A DNA stretch of 46,730 nucleotides from Gemmatimonadales bacterium (GTDB taxonomy: Bacteria; Gemmatimonadota; Gemmatimonadetes; Palauibacterales; Palauibacteraceae): positions 62,212 through 108,941 of the forward strand of contig VXOJ01000008.1 in the NCBI GenBank assembly GCA_009840115.1. The letters run 5' to 3'. The stretch's first letter is position 1. Each line of letters starts with the position of its first letter. Below, one piece after another: positions 1-8,181 of this stretch. The position numbers and the translations under genes were made by a program. Below the pieces are notes generated by a model that did no database searches, was not told where the DNA came from, and was given only the letters and a program-made list of their open reading frames with translations.

Positions 1-225
1 AACACCCATACCCCGCCAACCCATCTCCCCCTCCCTCTGGGGGGCTCGTATTTGTGTAAAACACACCGCCGTTACACCCCCTCCAAACCGCCCGCGAGCG
101 AGCGGTCCTCGTCGGGAGGCGGCGCGGCCGAACCCCCGGTTTCCCCCCCACAGCCCACCAGCAACGCGACCAATGCCGCAAAACAGAATCTCATCCGGTC
201 TCCTCCGACGACACGCCGGTTCACG
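1..225. other. Left-edge non-coding stretch
   Basis: I see no supportable gene here. The segment lies downstream of the leftward DUF1080 gene and is C-rich on the shown strand. A weak hairpin (CCCCC at 27-31 against GGGGG at 39-43) is present but too poor to call a terminator. Confidence 0.4.
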
Positions 226-1581
226 TCAGCGGCCGAGGTCGGTGATTCGCAGGTTGCGCCAGCGGACCTTGATGCCGCCGCCGTCGTGGATCTGGAGCGC
301 GATCGAGCCCTCGGCCTCTCCGATCTGCTCGTCCTCCAGGTCTACCATCTTCGTGCCGTTCAACCACGTCTCAACGCGGTCGCCGTCGGCCCGGATCCGC
401 ATCGTGTTCCAGTCGCCCATGCGGAGCGCGGCGTCGAGTTCCGGGTCGGGCTGCACGAGCCAGCCGCGGCCGTACGACTCGTAGATGCCCCCGGTGAACA
501 GGCCCGGGGGCGCAACCTCGGCCTGCCAGCCGCTCACGGTCGTCCCCTCCACACTGGAGCGCAGGAAGACGCCGCTGTTGCCGTCCGCCTCCTGCTTGAA
601 CTCGACCGTGAGGTCGAAGTCGCGGTACGTCGCCTCGGTCACGAGGTAGCCGTACTCGGCGTCCGGGCCGCTCTCGCACACGATTTCCCCGCCCTGCTCT
701 CCCTCCTCCACGTACCAGCGTTCGGTCCCGTGCACGCGCCAGCCGTCGAGGTTCTCGCTGTTGAACAGGGAGACGGGTTCGAGGGGACGGATCCGGATGT
801 TGCGGTACCAGACGTTGCGCCCGTGGTCCTGGAGGCCGATCGGCCCGGACTCGGCGCGACCGTAGCGGGGATAGGGAGCGAACTTGCTCGCGGCGACGAG
901 CGCCTCCCACTCGGGCGATCCCAGTTCGTATTCGACGGTCTTCGTCCCGTTGAGCCAGTGCTCGACGAGGTTGTCCTGGATGCGGATCCGGCCCTCGTTC
1001 CACTCACCCGGTCCCCGGAGCATCTTCTCGCCGGAGGCGTGGAGATCGTAGTTGTCCCCGGTCAGGTGCGTGTGCATGTCCATCGTGCCCATCTCGATGT
1101 ACGCCGGGTCGTCGAGTACCTGGTATTCGGGCGCGTTGTACCAGATCGCGGCGCCCTCCTCCTCGATCACGCGGTAAAGGACGCCGCTGTTCGCGACCTC
1201 CGACAGCATGAACTCGAACTTCAGGTCGAAGTCGGCGAACGATTCGGTGGTGACGATGTCCCCGCCGATCGCGACATCGGGGTCGGTCGCCGTCGCGCCC
1301 ACGACGAGCGCGCCGTCGATCACCGCCCAGCCGGTGTCCGGGAAGGTCTCCAGGTTGTAGCCGCGCCAGCCGGCCGTCGTCTCGCCATCGAAGAGGAGGC
1401 GCCAGCCGGCCTCCCGTTCGGCTTCCGTGAGGGTGTTGGGCGCCGTCTCCGCCGCTCCCGCCTCCGGCGAGGACTCCGGAGCCTGGGCGCAGCCGAAGGC
1501 CAGCCCCGCCGCAAGCGCGGTGAGGAGCGGGGCGCCGAGCAGGAGTCGCGCGTGGAGCCGGTGGCGTCGCGGGGCGCGCAT
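226..1581 (-). CDS. Exported two-domain DUF1080 (3-keto-disaccharide hydrolase-like) protein
   Basis: A 451-residue protein with two DUF1080 (concanavalin-like jelly-roll) domains, about residues 55-235 (opening RLLFDGETTAGW) and 265-450 (opening SLFNSENLDGW). Each carries the typical later strands such as SGVLYR or SGVFLR, EHWLNG or ETWLNG, and WYRNIRI or RWRNLRI. The N-terminus is a hydrophobic signal ending LAFGC (Cys31), a weak lipobox, so it is probably an exported lipoprotein. The family includes 3-keto-glycoside hydrolases that work with Gfo/Idh/MocA oxidoreductases. The start is chosen because its ATG overlaps the stop of the upstream oxidoreductase (TGATG, minus strand), implying translational coupling. 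An upstream in-frame extension to 1917 lies wholly inside that gene and is rejected. The substrate is unknown; a carbohydrate derivative is inferred. Confidence 0.88.
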   Translation of the reverse strand: MRAPRRHRLHARLLLGAPLLTALAAGLAFGCAQAPESSPEAGAAETAPNTLTEAEREAGWRLLFDGETTAGWRGYNLETFPDTGWAVIDGALVVGATATDPDVAIGGDIVTTESFADFDLKFEFMLSEVANSGVLYRVIEEEGAAIWYNAPEYQVLDDPAYIEMGTMDMHTHLTGDNYDLHASGEKMLRGPGEWNEGRIRIQDNLVEHWLNGTKTVEYELGSPEWEALVAASKFAPYPRYGRAESGPIGLQDHGRNVWYRNIRIRPLEPVSLFNSENLDGWRVHGTERWYVEEGEQGGEIVCESGPDAEYGYLVTEATYRDFDLTVEFKQEADGNSGVFLRSSVEGTTVSGWQAEVAPPGLFTGGIYESYGRGWLVQPDPELDAALRMGDWNTMRIRADGDRVETWLNGTKMVDLEDEQIGEAEGSIALQIHDGGGIKVRWRNLRITDLGR

Positions 1582-2972
1582 CAGACGAGCCTCATGGCGT
1601 CGGGGTCCCAGTGCACGATGCGGTCCTCGAAGTAGGAGAGGTTGCAGGCCAGCGCGGGGGCGGCCGCGCGCAGCCCGAAGGTCGCGTCCTCCCGCACGGG
1701 CGGGCCGCCGCGAATCGCCTCGAACCAGTTGAAGAAGTGGTCGACGTGAGCCCCGCGATACCCCCGCTCCACCTCGTACCGGACCTCGGCCGGGGGAAGC
1801 ATCCGGACCCGCGGGGGAAGCCCGTCCGCCGACGCCGCGGCCTCGGCCATCTTCTCCTGGGAGAAGGCGTCCATCGGATCGACGGCGACGTTCTTTCTCA
1901 GCACGACCTCGGTCCACGTGACGTCCATCGCCCCTTCGCTGCCCACGAGGCGCAGGAACGTGCTGCCCGAGGTCCCATCCACGAAGTTCACGCGCAGCGA
2001 GAGGTTGAACCCCGGGTGCGTCTCGGTCTCGGGATAGTCGAAGACCCCGAGGAGCACGTCCGGCACCTCACGACCGTCCTTCCAGTACCGGAGCCCCCCG
2101 GCGGCCTGGATCCGGGTCGGGCCGCGCGAACTCACGACAAAGTGGAGGCTGGAGAAGAGGTGGACGAAGAGGTCGCCCGCCACGCCGGTCCCGTAGTCGC
2201 GGTAGTTGCGCCAGCGGAAGATCCGCAGCGGGTCGTACGGAAGGTCCGGCGCGGGTCCGAGGAAGCCCTTCCAATCGACGGTCTCCTCGGAGGCGCCGGC
2301 GGGGATCGGGTACTGCCACGCGCCGATCGGGTCGTTACGCGCCCAGAAGCCCTCGGCGTAGTTGAGTTCGCCGATGGCCCCCTCCTCGTACAGTTCCTTC
2401 GCCTTCTCGTTGCCGAGCGAACTCATCCCCTGGCTGCCGACCTGGAAGACGGACCCGGATTCCTGTTCGGCCGCGATCAGGTCGTGCCCCTCCTCGATCC
2501 GGTGGACCATCGGCTTCTCGCAGTAGACGGCTTTGCCCGCGCGGAGGGCATCGACGGAGATCGGCTGGTGCCAGTGGTCGGGGGTCCCGACGATTACGGC
2601 GTCGACTTCGTCGCGGGCGAGCACCTCGCGGTAGTCGCGGGTGGTGAAGATGTCTCCGTGCCGCTCGCGCGCCGCTTCGAGCCGGCCGTCGAACACATCG
2701 CAGGCGGCCACGAGGCTCACGCCGGGAATGCGGAGTGCCGTGGCGACGTCCGCCATGCCCATGCCGCCGGCGCCGATCACGGCCAGGCCGACATCCTCCG
2801 AATGCGCCGACTGACGGGGATCCGGCTCCCGCGTGAGCGAGCGGCGGATGGCGGATCCGCCTTGAGGGCCGGACTCGGCTCCGGCCAGGAGCGAGGGTGC
2901 GCCCGCGGCCAGAACGGAGCCTGCGGCCACGGATTTGACGAAGCTCCGGCGGTCTCTCTTTTTTTCGCTCAT
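1581..2972 (-). CDS. Tat-type Gfo/Idh/MocA family oxidoreductase
   Basis: A 463-residue NAD(P)-dependent oxidoreductase. Residues 8-14 (RRSFVKS) followed by an Ala-rich stretch form a twin-arginine signal, so it is probably exported folded with its cofactor. The Rossmann motif GAGGMG is at 67-72, followed by CDV at the end of the next strand, and the family EKP motif at 152-154 (CEKPMVH). The C-terminal alpha/beta domain is complete. The family oxidises sugars, inositols and related polyols; the coupled DUF1080 gene suggests a 3-keto-sugar intermediate. The ATG at 2972 is chosen because it begins directly at the Tat signal; the open frame continues to 3257 but would run into the divergent cyclophilin gene. 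It heads a two-gene operon. The exact substrate cannot be read from the sequence. Confidence 0.9.
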   Translation of the reverse strand: MSEKKRDRRSFVKSVAAGSVLAAGAPSLLAGAESGPQGGSAIRRSLTREPDPRQSAHSEDVGLAVIGAGGMGMADVATALRIPGVSLVAACDVFDGRLEAARERHGDIFTTRDYREVLARDEVDAVIVGTPDHWHQPISVDALRAGKAVYCEKPMVHRIEEGHDLIAAEQESGSVFQVGSQGMSSLGNEKAKELYEEGAIGELNYAEGFWARNDPIGAWQYPIPAGASEETVDWKGFLGPAPDLPYDPLRIFRWRNYRDYGTGVAGDLFVHLFSSLHFVVSSRGPTRIQAAGGLRYWKDGREVPDVLLGVFDYPETETHPGFNLSLRVNFVDGTSGSTFLRLVGSEGAMDVTWTEVVLRKNVAVDPMDAFSQEKMAEAAASADGLPPRVRMLPPAEVRYEVERGYRGAHVDHFFNWFEAIRGGPPVREDATFGLRAAAPALACNLSYFEDRIVHWDPDAMRLV

Positions 2973-3075
2973 GTCGGATACACATTCATCCTGTGGGTTG
3001 GAGGGCGGGGTTCGCCCGGGGCTGGCTCGAAAACGTAAGGTTGTGTCGATCCCGTCAGCAAAAGGAGGGGCAGGC

Positions 3076-3690
3076 GTGCGAACACGTTGGGCTCGATGGC
3101 TGATCGCGGCCACCGTTGTGCCGCTCAGTGCGGGCGTCGCGGGCGTCGCTTCCGTCCCGGCCCCTGCCGGAGACCCCGTCCGGGTCGTCGTCGAGACCGA
3201 GCTGGGGACGTTCGAACTCGAAGTGGACGTCGACCGCGCACCCGTCACCGCGGCCAACTTCCTCCGCTACGTCGATGGCGGGTTCTACGACGGCGGCACC
3301 TTCTTCCGCACCGTGCACGCGGACAACCAGCCCGACGACTCCATCCGGATCGCCGTGGTCCAGGGCGGGCGGAACCCGGAGATGGAGGCCGAATCCTTCC
3401 CCCCGATCCCGCTGGAACGCACCTCCGAGACGGGACTCCTCCACGAGGACGGGACGATCTCGATGGCGCGCGGCGGCCCCGACACCGCGACGCAGAGCTT
3501 CTTCATCTGCATCGGCGACCAGCCGTCGCTCGACTTCGGCGGCATGCGCAACCCCGACGGCCAGGGCTTCGCTGCCTTCGGGCGTGTGGTGGACGGAATG
3601 GACGTGGTGCGCGCGATCCACCGTGCCCCCTACGACGCGCAACAACTCACCCCACCCGTGCGCATCACGAGAGCCTACCGGAAGGAGTGA
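3076..3690 (+). CDS. Exported cyclophilin-type peptidyl-prolyl cis-trans isomerase
   Basis: A 204-residue PPIase of the cyclophilin family, which catalyses prolyl cis-trans isomerisation. A signal anchor (about residues 8-27) precedes the fold: VVVETELGTFELEVDVDRAP, then FLRYVDGGFYDGGTFFRTV, then MARGGPDTATQSFFI and the closing AFGRVVDGMDVVRAI. The active-site region FFR is present, and DTATQSFFI replaces the usual NSNGSQFFI. It should act in the periplasm. The GTG start at 3076 is preferred because AAAGGAGG lies at 3061-3068, about seven bases upstream, and it gives a clean signal sequence; an in-frame ATG at 2935 lies inside the divergent oxidoreductase gene. The next gene starts 38 bases downstream. 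Confidence 0.88.
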   Translation: MRTRWARWLIAATVVPLSAGVAGVASVPAPAGDPVRVVVETELGTFELEVDVDRAPVTAANFLRYVDGGFYDGGTFFRTVHADNQPDDSIRIAVVQGGRNPEMEAESFPPIPLERTSETGLLHEDGTISMARGGPDTATQSFFICIGDQPSLDFGGMRNPDGQGFAAFGRVVDGMDVVRAIHRAPYDAQQLTPPVRITRAYRKE

Positions 3691-3728
3691 TGACCTTCCG
3701 ACGCAACCATTCGGAAAGGAGGACCCGC

Positions 3729-4829
3729 ATGCCGATCGCCGGCCACGTCGGAATCCGTCCACCAGCGCATGTGAGCCGCGCGCGCCCGGGCCGCCGGCTC
3801 TTCGCCGCCGCGACGGTCCTCGCCGCCGCCGGCCCCGTCTCGGCCCAGACGGAGCCGCCCGCGGAGCCTCCGGCCGACTGGGAGGCGACCGCGATCGACT
3901 ACAGCAACGTCCCCTATCCGCACCCGGTGTCGTACCTCGACGTGGAGGTCTATGGGAACGACTATCGGCTCGCGTACATGGACGTGGCTCCGGCGGGCGC
4001 CCCGAACGGTCGGACGGTCGTCCTCTTTCACGGGATGAACTTCTTCGCGGCGGGGTTCCGGCCCACGATCGAGGCGCTGCGGAACGAGGGATTCCGGGTG
4101 ATCGCGATCGACCGGCTGGGCTTCGGCCGCTCCTCGAAACCCGTCATCCACTACAACCTCCACATCCCCGCGCGGAACGCGAAGCGGCTGCTCGACGCGC
4201 TGGGGATCGAGCGCGCCGCGATCGTCGGACACTCGATGGGCGGGATGGTGGCGACCCGTTTCGCCTCGACGTATCCCGAGACGACGACCCACGTGGCCAT
4301 GGTGAACCAGATCGGCCTCACGGACTCCCGTCCCGGCCGGGGGTGGACCGACGCCGATGAGAACTACGATTCGGTGCTCAACGGGACGACGTATCAGTCG
4401 GTCCTGCGCGGACACATGCGCTATTATCCGAACGGCTGGCGCCCGGAGTACCTCGAGTGGGTGAAGGTCCAGTACGGCCTCACGCTGAGCGGAGACTGGC
4501 CGCGCATGGCGCGGGTGCGGGCGGCGCAGCGCGCGATCCTGTACGAGGACCCCGTCGTCTACGAGTGGCAGCACATCGCGACGAAGGCGCTCGTCATCGG
4601 GGGCGCGGACGACCGCCTCGTGGCCGACTACCCGGCGCGCGCGCGCCATGTCGCCGAGGAACTGCAGAACGCGGAACTCTTCCTCTTCCCGACGGTCGGA
4701 CATTCTCCGCAGTTCGAGATCCCGGAGCCCTTCCACGCGGAGCTGGTCCGGTTCCTGCGCTCCGACCCGGACGAGCCCGCCGATCAGTCGTGGCGGGAAT
4801 CGGACGTCGGCCGGCCGCCGGGTTCGTAG
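3729..4829 (+). CDS. Exported alpha/beta-fold hydrolase
   Basis: A 366-residue hydrolase with a signal peptide (hydrophobic segment about 24-38, likely cleaved after VSA). The alpha/beta core shows the oxyanion HG at 101-102 (LFHGMNF), the nucleophile elbow GHSMGG with Ser169, a candidate acid at Asp294/295 (IGGADDRL) and the catalytic His325 (PTVGHSP), so the triad is complete. The class includes esterases, haloalkane and epoxide hydrolases and meta-cleavage hydrolases; the sequence does not separate them. The ATG start is supported by AAAGGAGGA at 3715-3723. It lies in the same direction as the cyclophilin and the cytochrome gene that follows 35 bases later, so a shared transcript is plausible. 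Confidence 0.88.
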   Translation: MPIAGHVGIRPPAHVSRARPGRRLFAAATVLAAAGPVSAQTEPPAEPPADWEATAIDYSNVPYPHPVSYLDVEVYGNDYRLAYMDVAPAGAPNGRTVVLFHGMNFFAAGFRPTIEALRNEGFRVIAIDRLGFGRSSKPVIHYNLHIPARNAKRLLDALGIERAAIVGHSMGGMVATRFASTYPETTTHVAMVNQIGLTDSRPGRGWTDADENYDSVLNGTTYQSVLRGHMRYYPNGWRPEYLEWVKVQYGLTLSGDWPRMARVRAAQRAILYEDPVVYEWQHIATKALVIGGADDRLVADYPARARHVAEELQNAELFLFPTVGHSPQFEIPEPFHAELVRFLRSDPDEPADQSWRESDVGRPPGS

Positions 4830-4864
4830 CGCGGGCGCCGACGGCGCGAATAGGTTCCTCCGCC

Positions 4865-5419
4865 ATGAAGAACTCCAGGCTGCCGCCCTTCACGCTGCCG
4901 CTCCTCGCCCTCCCGGTTGCAGCCGGCTGTACCGGGGAGGCGCCGGAACGGCCGGTCCCCGTCGCGGACATGCAGGAACTGATGGTCTCCGTGATGGAGC
5001 CCGCGGCGGAGGCCTACTGGGACGGGGTGGGCGAGGTCCTCACCGAGGAGGGCGTGCACCAGTTCCGGCCCCTGACCGAGGAGGACTGGACCTCGCTCCG
5101 CAACGCCGCGTTCGTCCTCGCCGAGTCCGGGAACCTGATGATGATGGACGGCCGCGCGCGCGACCGCGGCGACTGGATGGCCCACTCGCGGACGATGGTC
5201 GAGGCGGGCCGCCTGGCGCTGGACGCGGTGGACCGCCGCAACCCGGACGCCGTGTTCGACGCCGGCGCGGAGGTCTACTACGCCTGCCGCGACTGCCACG
5301 CCCGGTACGCGGCGGAAACGCTCAGGCCGAGCGATCCGCATAGCGCTCCCGGACCTGAAGAAGCTCCGGATCCCGGCGCGCCCGAGGCGGACGCGACGGA
5401 CGGCGGCGACGGACGCTAG
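4865..5419 (+). CDS. c-type cytochrome lipoprotein (cytochrome c'-like, class II)
   Basis: A 184-residue exported protein with a lipoprotein signal (LPLLALPVAAGC, Cys22). One haem-binding motif, C141-R-D-C144-H145, lies near the end of a mostly helical domain, the arrangement seen in class II (c'-type) four-helix cytochromes. It is followed by a Pro/Asp/Glu-rich tail of about 30 residues. A met-rich helix (MMMD) and WMAHSRTM occupy the middle. It should be a membrane-tethered periplasmic electron carrier or gas-binding protein. Thirteen bases separate it from a pair of paralogous membrane proteins that probably share its transcript. The assignment as cytochrome c is firm from CxxCH plus export signal; the subclass is inference. 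Confidence 0.85.
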   Translation: MKNSRLPPFTLPLLALPVAAGCTGEAPERPVPVADMQELMVSVMEPAAEAYWDGVGEVLTEEGVHQFRPLTEEDWTSLRNAAFVLAESGNLMMMDGRARDRGDWMAHSRTMVEAGRLALDAVDRRNPDAVFDAGAEVYYACRDCHARYAAETLRPSDPHSAPGPEEAPDPGAPEADATDGGDGR

Positions 5420-5431
5420 ACCTTCCGACCC

Positions 5432-5986
5432 ATGGAACGATTCCTCGAGTGGCTGGGGAGCACCCCCTGGAGTGTCGCCCTGCTGGAATCCACCCTCGCG
5501 TGGCCGCTCATCGAATCCTCCCACGTCCTCGCCGTGGCCCTCTTTTTCGGCACCGTGATGATGAACGACCTCCGGCTGCTGGGCTGGACGATGCGCCGCG
5601 TGCCGGTGTCGGAGGTCACGGGCCGGCTGCTCCCGTGGACCCGGATCGGCTTCACGATCATGGTCGTCACGGGGCTTCTCATCTTCTACTCGAACCCGGT
5701 CCGCTACTACCACAACATCTTCTTTCGACTGAAGGTGATCCTGTTTGTGGTGGCGGGACTCAACGCCTTCCTGTTTCACCGGGGGATCCACCGCCGGGTG
5801 ATGGAGTGGGAACGCCTGCCCGTGCTTCCGGGACGGGCGCGGGCGGCGGGCGCCATCTCGCTCGCGGCGTGGGCGCTCATCATCGTGGCGGGCCGACTCA
5901 TCGCCTACAACTGGTTCGACTGTGACATCCCGGGACAGCCGGGCTGGGTGAACTGGGCGGCGGGCTGCCCCGTGGCGGGGGACTGA
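5432..5986 (+). CDS. Multi-pass membrane protein, DUF6644-like, copy 1
   Basis: A 184-residue integral membrane protein with about four transmembrane helices (near 24-45, 70-86, 100-115 and 140-157). It shares with the next gene the pattern ES...WP.IE..H at helix 1 (His31 here), then DLRLLG, then (R/K).YYN-like residues before helix 3, and AGR near the end of helix 4. The family has no known function to me; DUF6644 is my best recollection and needs a profile search. The conserved membrane His31 could be a haem ligand, which would fit the c-type cytochrome encoded just upstream, but that is inference. The stop overlaps the next start as TGATG. Confidence 0.8.
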   Translation: MERFLEWLGSTPWSVALLESTLAWPLIESSHVLAVALFFGTVMMNDLRLLGWTMRRVPVSEVTGRLLPWTRIGFTIMVVTGLLIFYSNPVRYYHNIFFRLKVILFVVAGLNAFLFHRGIHRRVMEWERLPVLPGRARAAGAISLAAWALIIVAGRLIAYNWFDCDIPGQPGWVNWAAGCPVAGD

Positions 5987-6486
5987 TGGGCGGGCGTCAG
6001 TTCGCGCCGGAAGCGTGGCTCCCCTTCTTCGAGCGGCTGGAGACCACGGCCATCGGGACGGCCGTGCGCGAATCGATCTGGGCCTTCCCCATCATCGAGG
6101 CGGTCCACCTGCTGGGGCTCGGGCTCCTGGGCGGGGCGGTGCTGCTCGCCGATCTCCGGCTCCTGGGGACGGGGCTCACACGGCAGCCGATCGCGAACGT
6201 CGTGCGGCACGCGCGCCCGTGGCTGCTCGCGGGGGTGGCGCTGATGTTCCTGACCGGGATCCCGCTGTTCCTGTCGGAAGCCGTGAAGTGCTACTACAAC
6301 ACGTCCTTCTGGGTGAAGATGATCTCGCTCCCCGTGGCGCTCGCGTTCACCTTCGCGGCCCGGAGGTGGGTGGCCGTCGCGGCGCCGGCGCGAGCGAACT
6401 GGCGCACGCGGCTCATCGCCGCGATCTCGCTGGGCTTGTGGTTCACCGTGGCCGCCGCCGGACGCTGGATCGGCTTCTCCGCCTGA
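5986..6486 (+). CDS. Multi-pass membrane protein, DUF6644-like, copy 2
   Basis: A 166-residue paralogue of the preceding membrane protein, also with about four membrane helices. Matching landmarks are His41 in IIEAVHLLGLG, DLRLLG at 56-61, KCYYNTSFWVK at 101-111 and AAGRWIGF near the end. It lacks the Cys-containing C-terminal extension (WFDCDIPGQP and beyond) of copy 1. The start codon overlaps the previous stop (TGATG), so the two products are likely made in fixed ratio and may form a heterodimer. It ends nine bases before the convergent M8 protease gene. Function unknown; membrane partner of the cytochrome is an inference from gene order. Confidence 0.8.
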   Translation: MGGRQFAPEAWLPFFERLETTAIGTAVRESIWAFPIIEAVHLLGLGLLGGAVLLADLRLLGTGLTRQPIANVVRHARPWLLAGVALMFLTGIPLFLSEAVKCYYNTSFWVKMISLPVALAFTFAARRWVAVAAPARANWRTRLIAAISLGLWFTVAAAGRWIGFSA

Positions 6487-6494
6487 ACCGCGCC

Positions 6495-8150
6495 TCAACG
6501 CCTGTCCGGAGGCTCCACCCGCATCAGTATATCGGCGTCCCTGCTGACGGTAGCGGCCGGAACCCACGCGGCCATGTCCCTGGAGGGAAGCGCGTAGTCC
6601 TCGGCCACGGACATGTCCACGACCCACCCCAAATCGGCGAGCGCACCCAGCGTGATGGCCGAAACGACGGTCAGTTCCTCGCCCGGGCAGTTGCCCCGGG
6701 TCATGATCTCGCCGCACAACACGCTCCGCCAATGCCCACCCGCATCGGCATCCTCGGCGGGGTCGTTCGTCACCGGCACCTTGCCGCCGGTGTAACCGCT
6801 CCCGCCGGCCGCGTCGAACGCGGCCACGGCGTTCGGCCCCGGGAAATGGGTATCCACTCTCCTCGTGTCGCTCGGGACGTTCACGAGACGCACGTCGCCG
6901 GAGTACCAGTACGTGCCGATGCCGAACACGTGGCCCAGTTCGTGCAGCATCACCTCGTAGGTGAAGTTGTCTGGAACGCGGCCGAACGGCGCCACGTACG
7001 GACGGTCCCGGGTCCAGTAGATGCCGCCGCCGGGGTGGTAGAACCCGCCACCTCCTCCTCGGTTCAGACGGGGACCGCGCGGTCCGCCGCACGCGAGACC
7101 CGGGCATTCTTCGCCGACCCCGTCGAACACGAACACCGTGAAGTCCTCGGGGCTGGTGTTGTCCTTCAATGCGGCTTCATAGAAGCCCACCGCGTGATCG
7201 AACATCACCCTGGCGCACGGCGACCAGTCGTCGGGTTCGTCGTACACCAGTTCGACCTGAAACCCCGTGGAGGCGCGGTCGTGGAGGGGGCGGTGCTCCA
7301 GTTCCGGAGCGTAGCAGTCATCGACCGCGGTCAGCATCCGCCCCGTGCTCAGCTCGAACGCGGATGACAGCGCCCGGTAGTGCAGGTACCGCCGCCCGCG
7401 CCCAACCGCCGTGATCTCCAGCTCACCGCTATCGTTCTGCCTGAGGTCGAGGTTGGGGGGACCACTGACCGGGATCTCGCCCACATGGAACTCGTCGACC
7501 GGGAAGGCGCCCAAGTGAAACTCGTAGGAGATGTCGGCGCCCGCGCGCGAGGTGAACCAGTTGAGCGGCGTGGACGCACGCTCCCCTATGTCGTCCAGGG
7601 TGACGCCCTCAGGCACCCTCCCTGGCGCCGCAGCGGTGTCGAGGGCGGTGGGGAGAATCACCACGAGGCTGTCGGCCGCCCTCCCCGCCCTTGCGGTCAC
7701 CGTGAGAATCTGCGCCTCGGCGGGAGTTCCCAGGTCGAAGATAGTCCAGAACCGGGGACTCTCCCGTTGCAGCCATATCTGTCTCAGGCTGTCGCCGACC
7801 AGCGTGCGATACGTCACTTCCTCCGTGCCCGTAGTGAACCTTACGGTCGGCTCCACACCGGAAACGACGTTCCCGTCCTCCTGCCGGGCCGTGACGCGGA
7901 TTACCGGGGACGTGAGGCCGGGACGGATGATCAGCGTGTCCGTGCTCGCCCACTCGTTGAAGTCGAGCTCGACGCCGCTGAGGTAGTCCTGGATGATCTT
8001 CCGCGTCTCGATGGTCACGCTTGCCGCAACGGGCGCCGGCGGAGGCGCCGCGGGAGGGATTGGCTGCGGCCCGGGGTCCAGCGTGTCGTCCCCGCCGCAG
8101 CCGGCAAGAAGGACGGCGACGCAGGCGCCGAGCCGACGTGGTCCCTTCAT
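6495..8150 (-). CDS. Leishmanolysin-like (M8 family) metalloprotease lipoprotein
   Basis: A 551-residue exported protein. The signal ends in a clear lipobox LAGC (Cys18), followed by a Pro-rich linker and roughly 300 residues of beta-rich, Ig-like sequence. The catalytic site is H403-E-L-G-H407, and a third zinc ligand His473 sits in GGHW, 66 residues later, followed by EIMT with the Met-turn Met483 and ADLGW. This HExxH, long gap, GGHW, E.MT order is the signature of peptidase family M8, known from Leishmania gp63 and present in bacteria. A Gly-rich stretch (RGGGGGFYHPGGG) precedes the active site. It should be a membrane-tethered secreted endopeptidase. Start at 8150 is chosen for the lipoprotein signal. 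It is the last of four co-directional genes. Confidence 0.87.
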   Translation of the reverse strand: MKGPRRLGACVAVLLAGCGGDDTLDPGPQPIPPAAPPPAPVAASVTIETRKIIQDYLSGVELDFNEWASTDTLIIRPGLTSPVIRVTARQEDGNVVSGVEPTVRFTTGTEEVTYRTLVGDSLRQIWLQRESPRFWTIFDLGTPAEAQILTVTARAGRAADSLVVILPTALDTAAAPGRVPEGVTLDDIGERASTPLNWFTSRAGADISYEFHLGAFPVDEFHVGEIPVSGPPNLDLRQNDSGELEITAVGRGRRYLHYRALSSAFELSTGRMLTAVDDCYAPELEHRPLHDRASTGFQVELVYDEPDDWSPCARVMFDHAVGFYEAALKDNTSPEDFTVFVFDGVGEECPGLACGGPRGPRLNRGGGGGFYHPGGGIYWTRDRPYVAPFGRVPDNFTYEVMLHELGHVFGIGTYWYSGDVRLVNVPSDTRRVDTHFPGPNAVAAFDAAGGSGYTGGKVPVTNDPAEDADAGGHWRSVLCGEIMTRGNCPGEELTVVSAITLGALADLGWVVDMSVAEDYALPSRDMAAWVPAATVSRDADILMRVEPPDRR

Positions 8151-8181
8151 GGCGCGCCGGGCGAGAGGGAGGACCGGCGCG

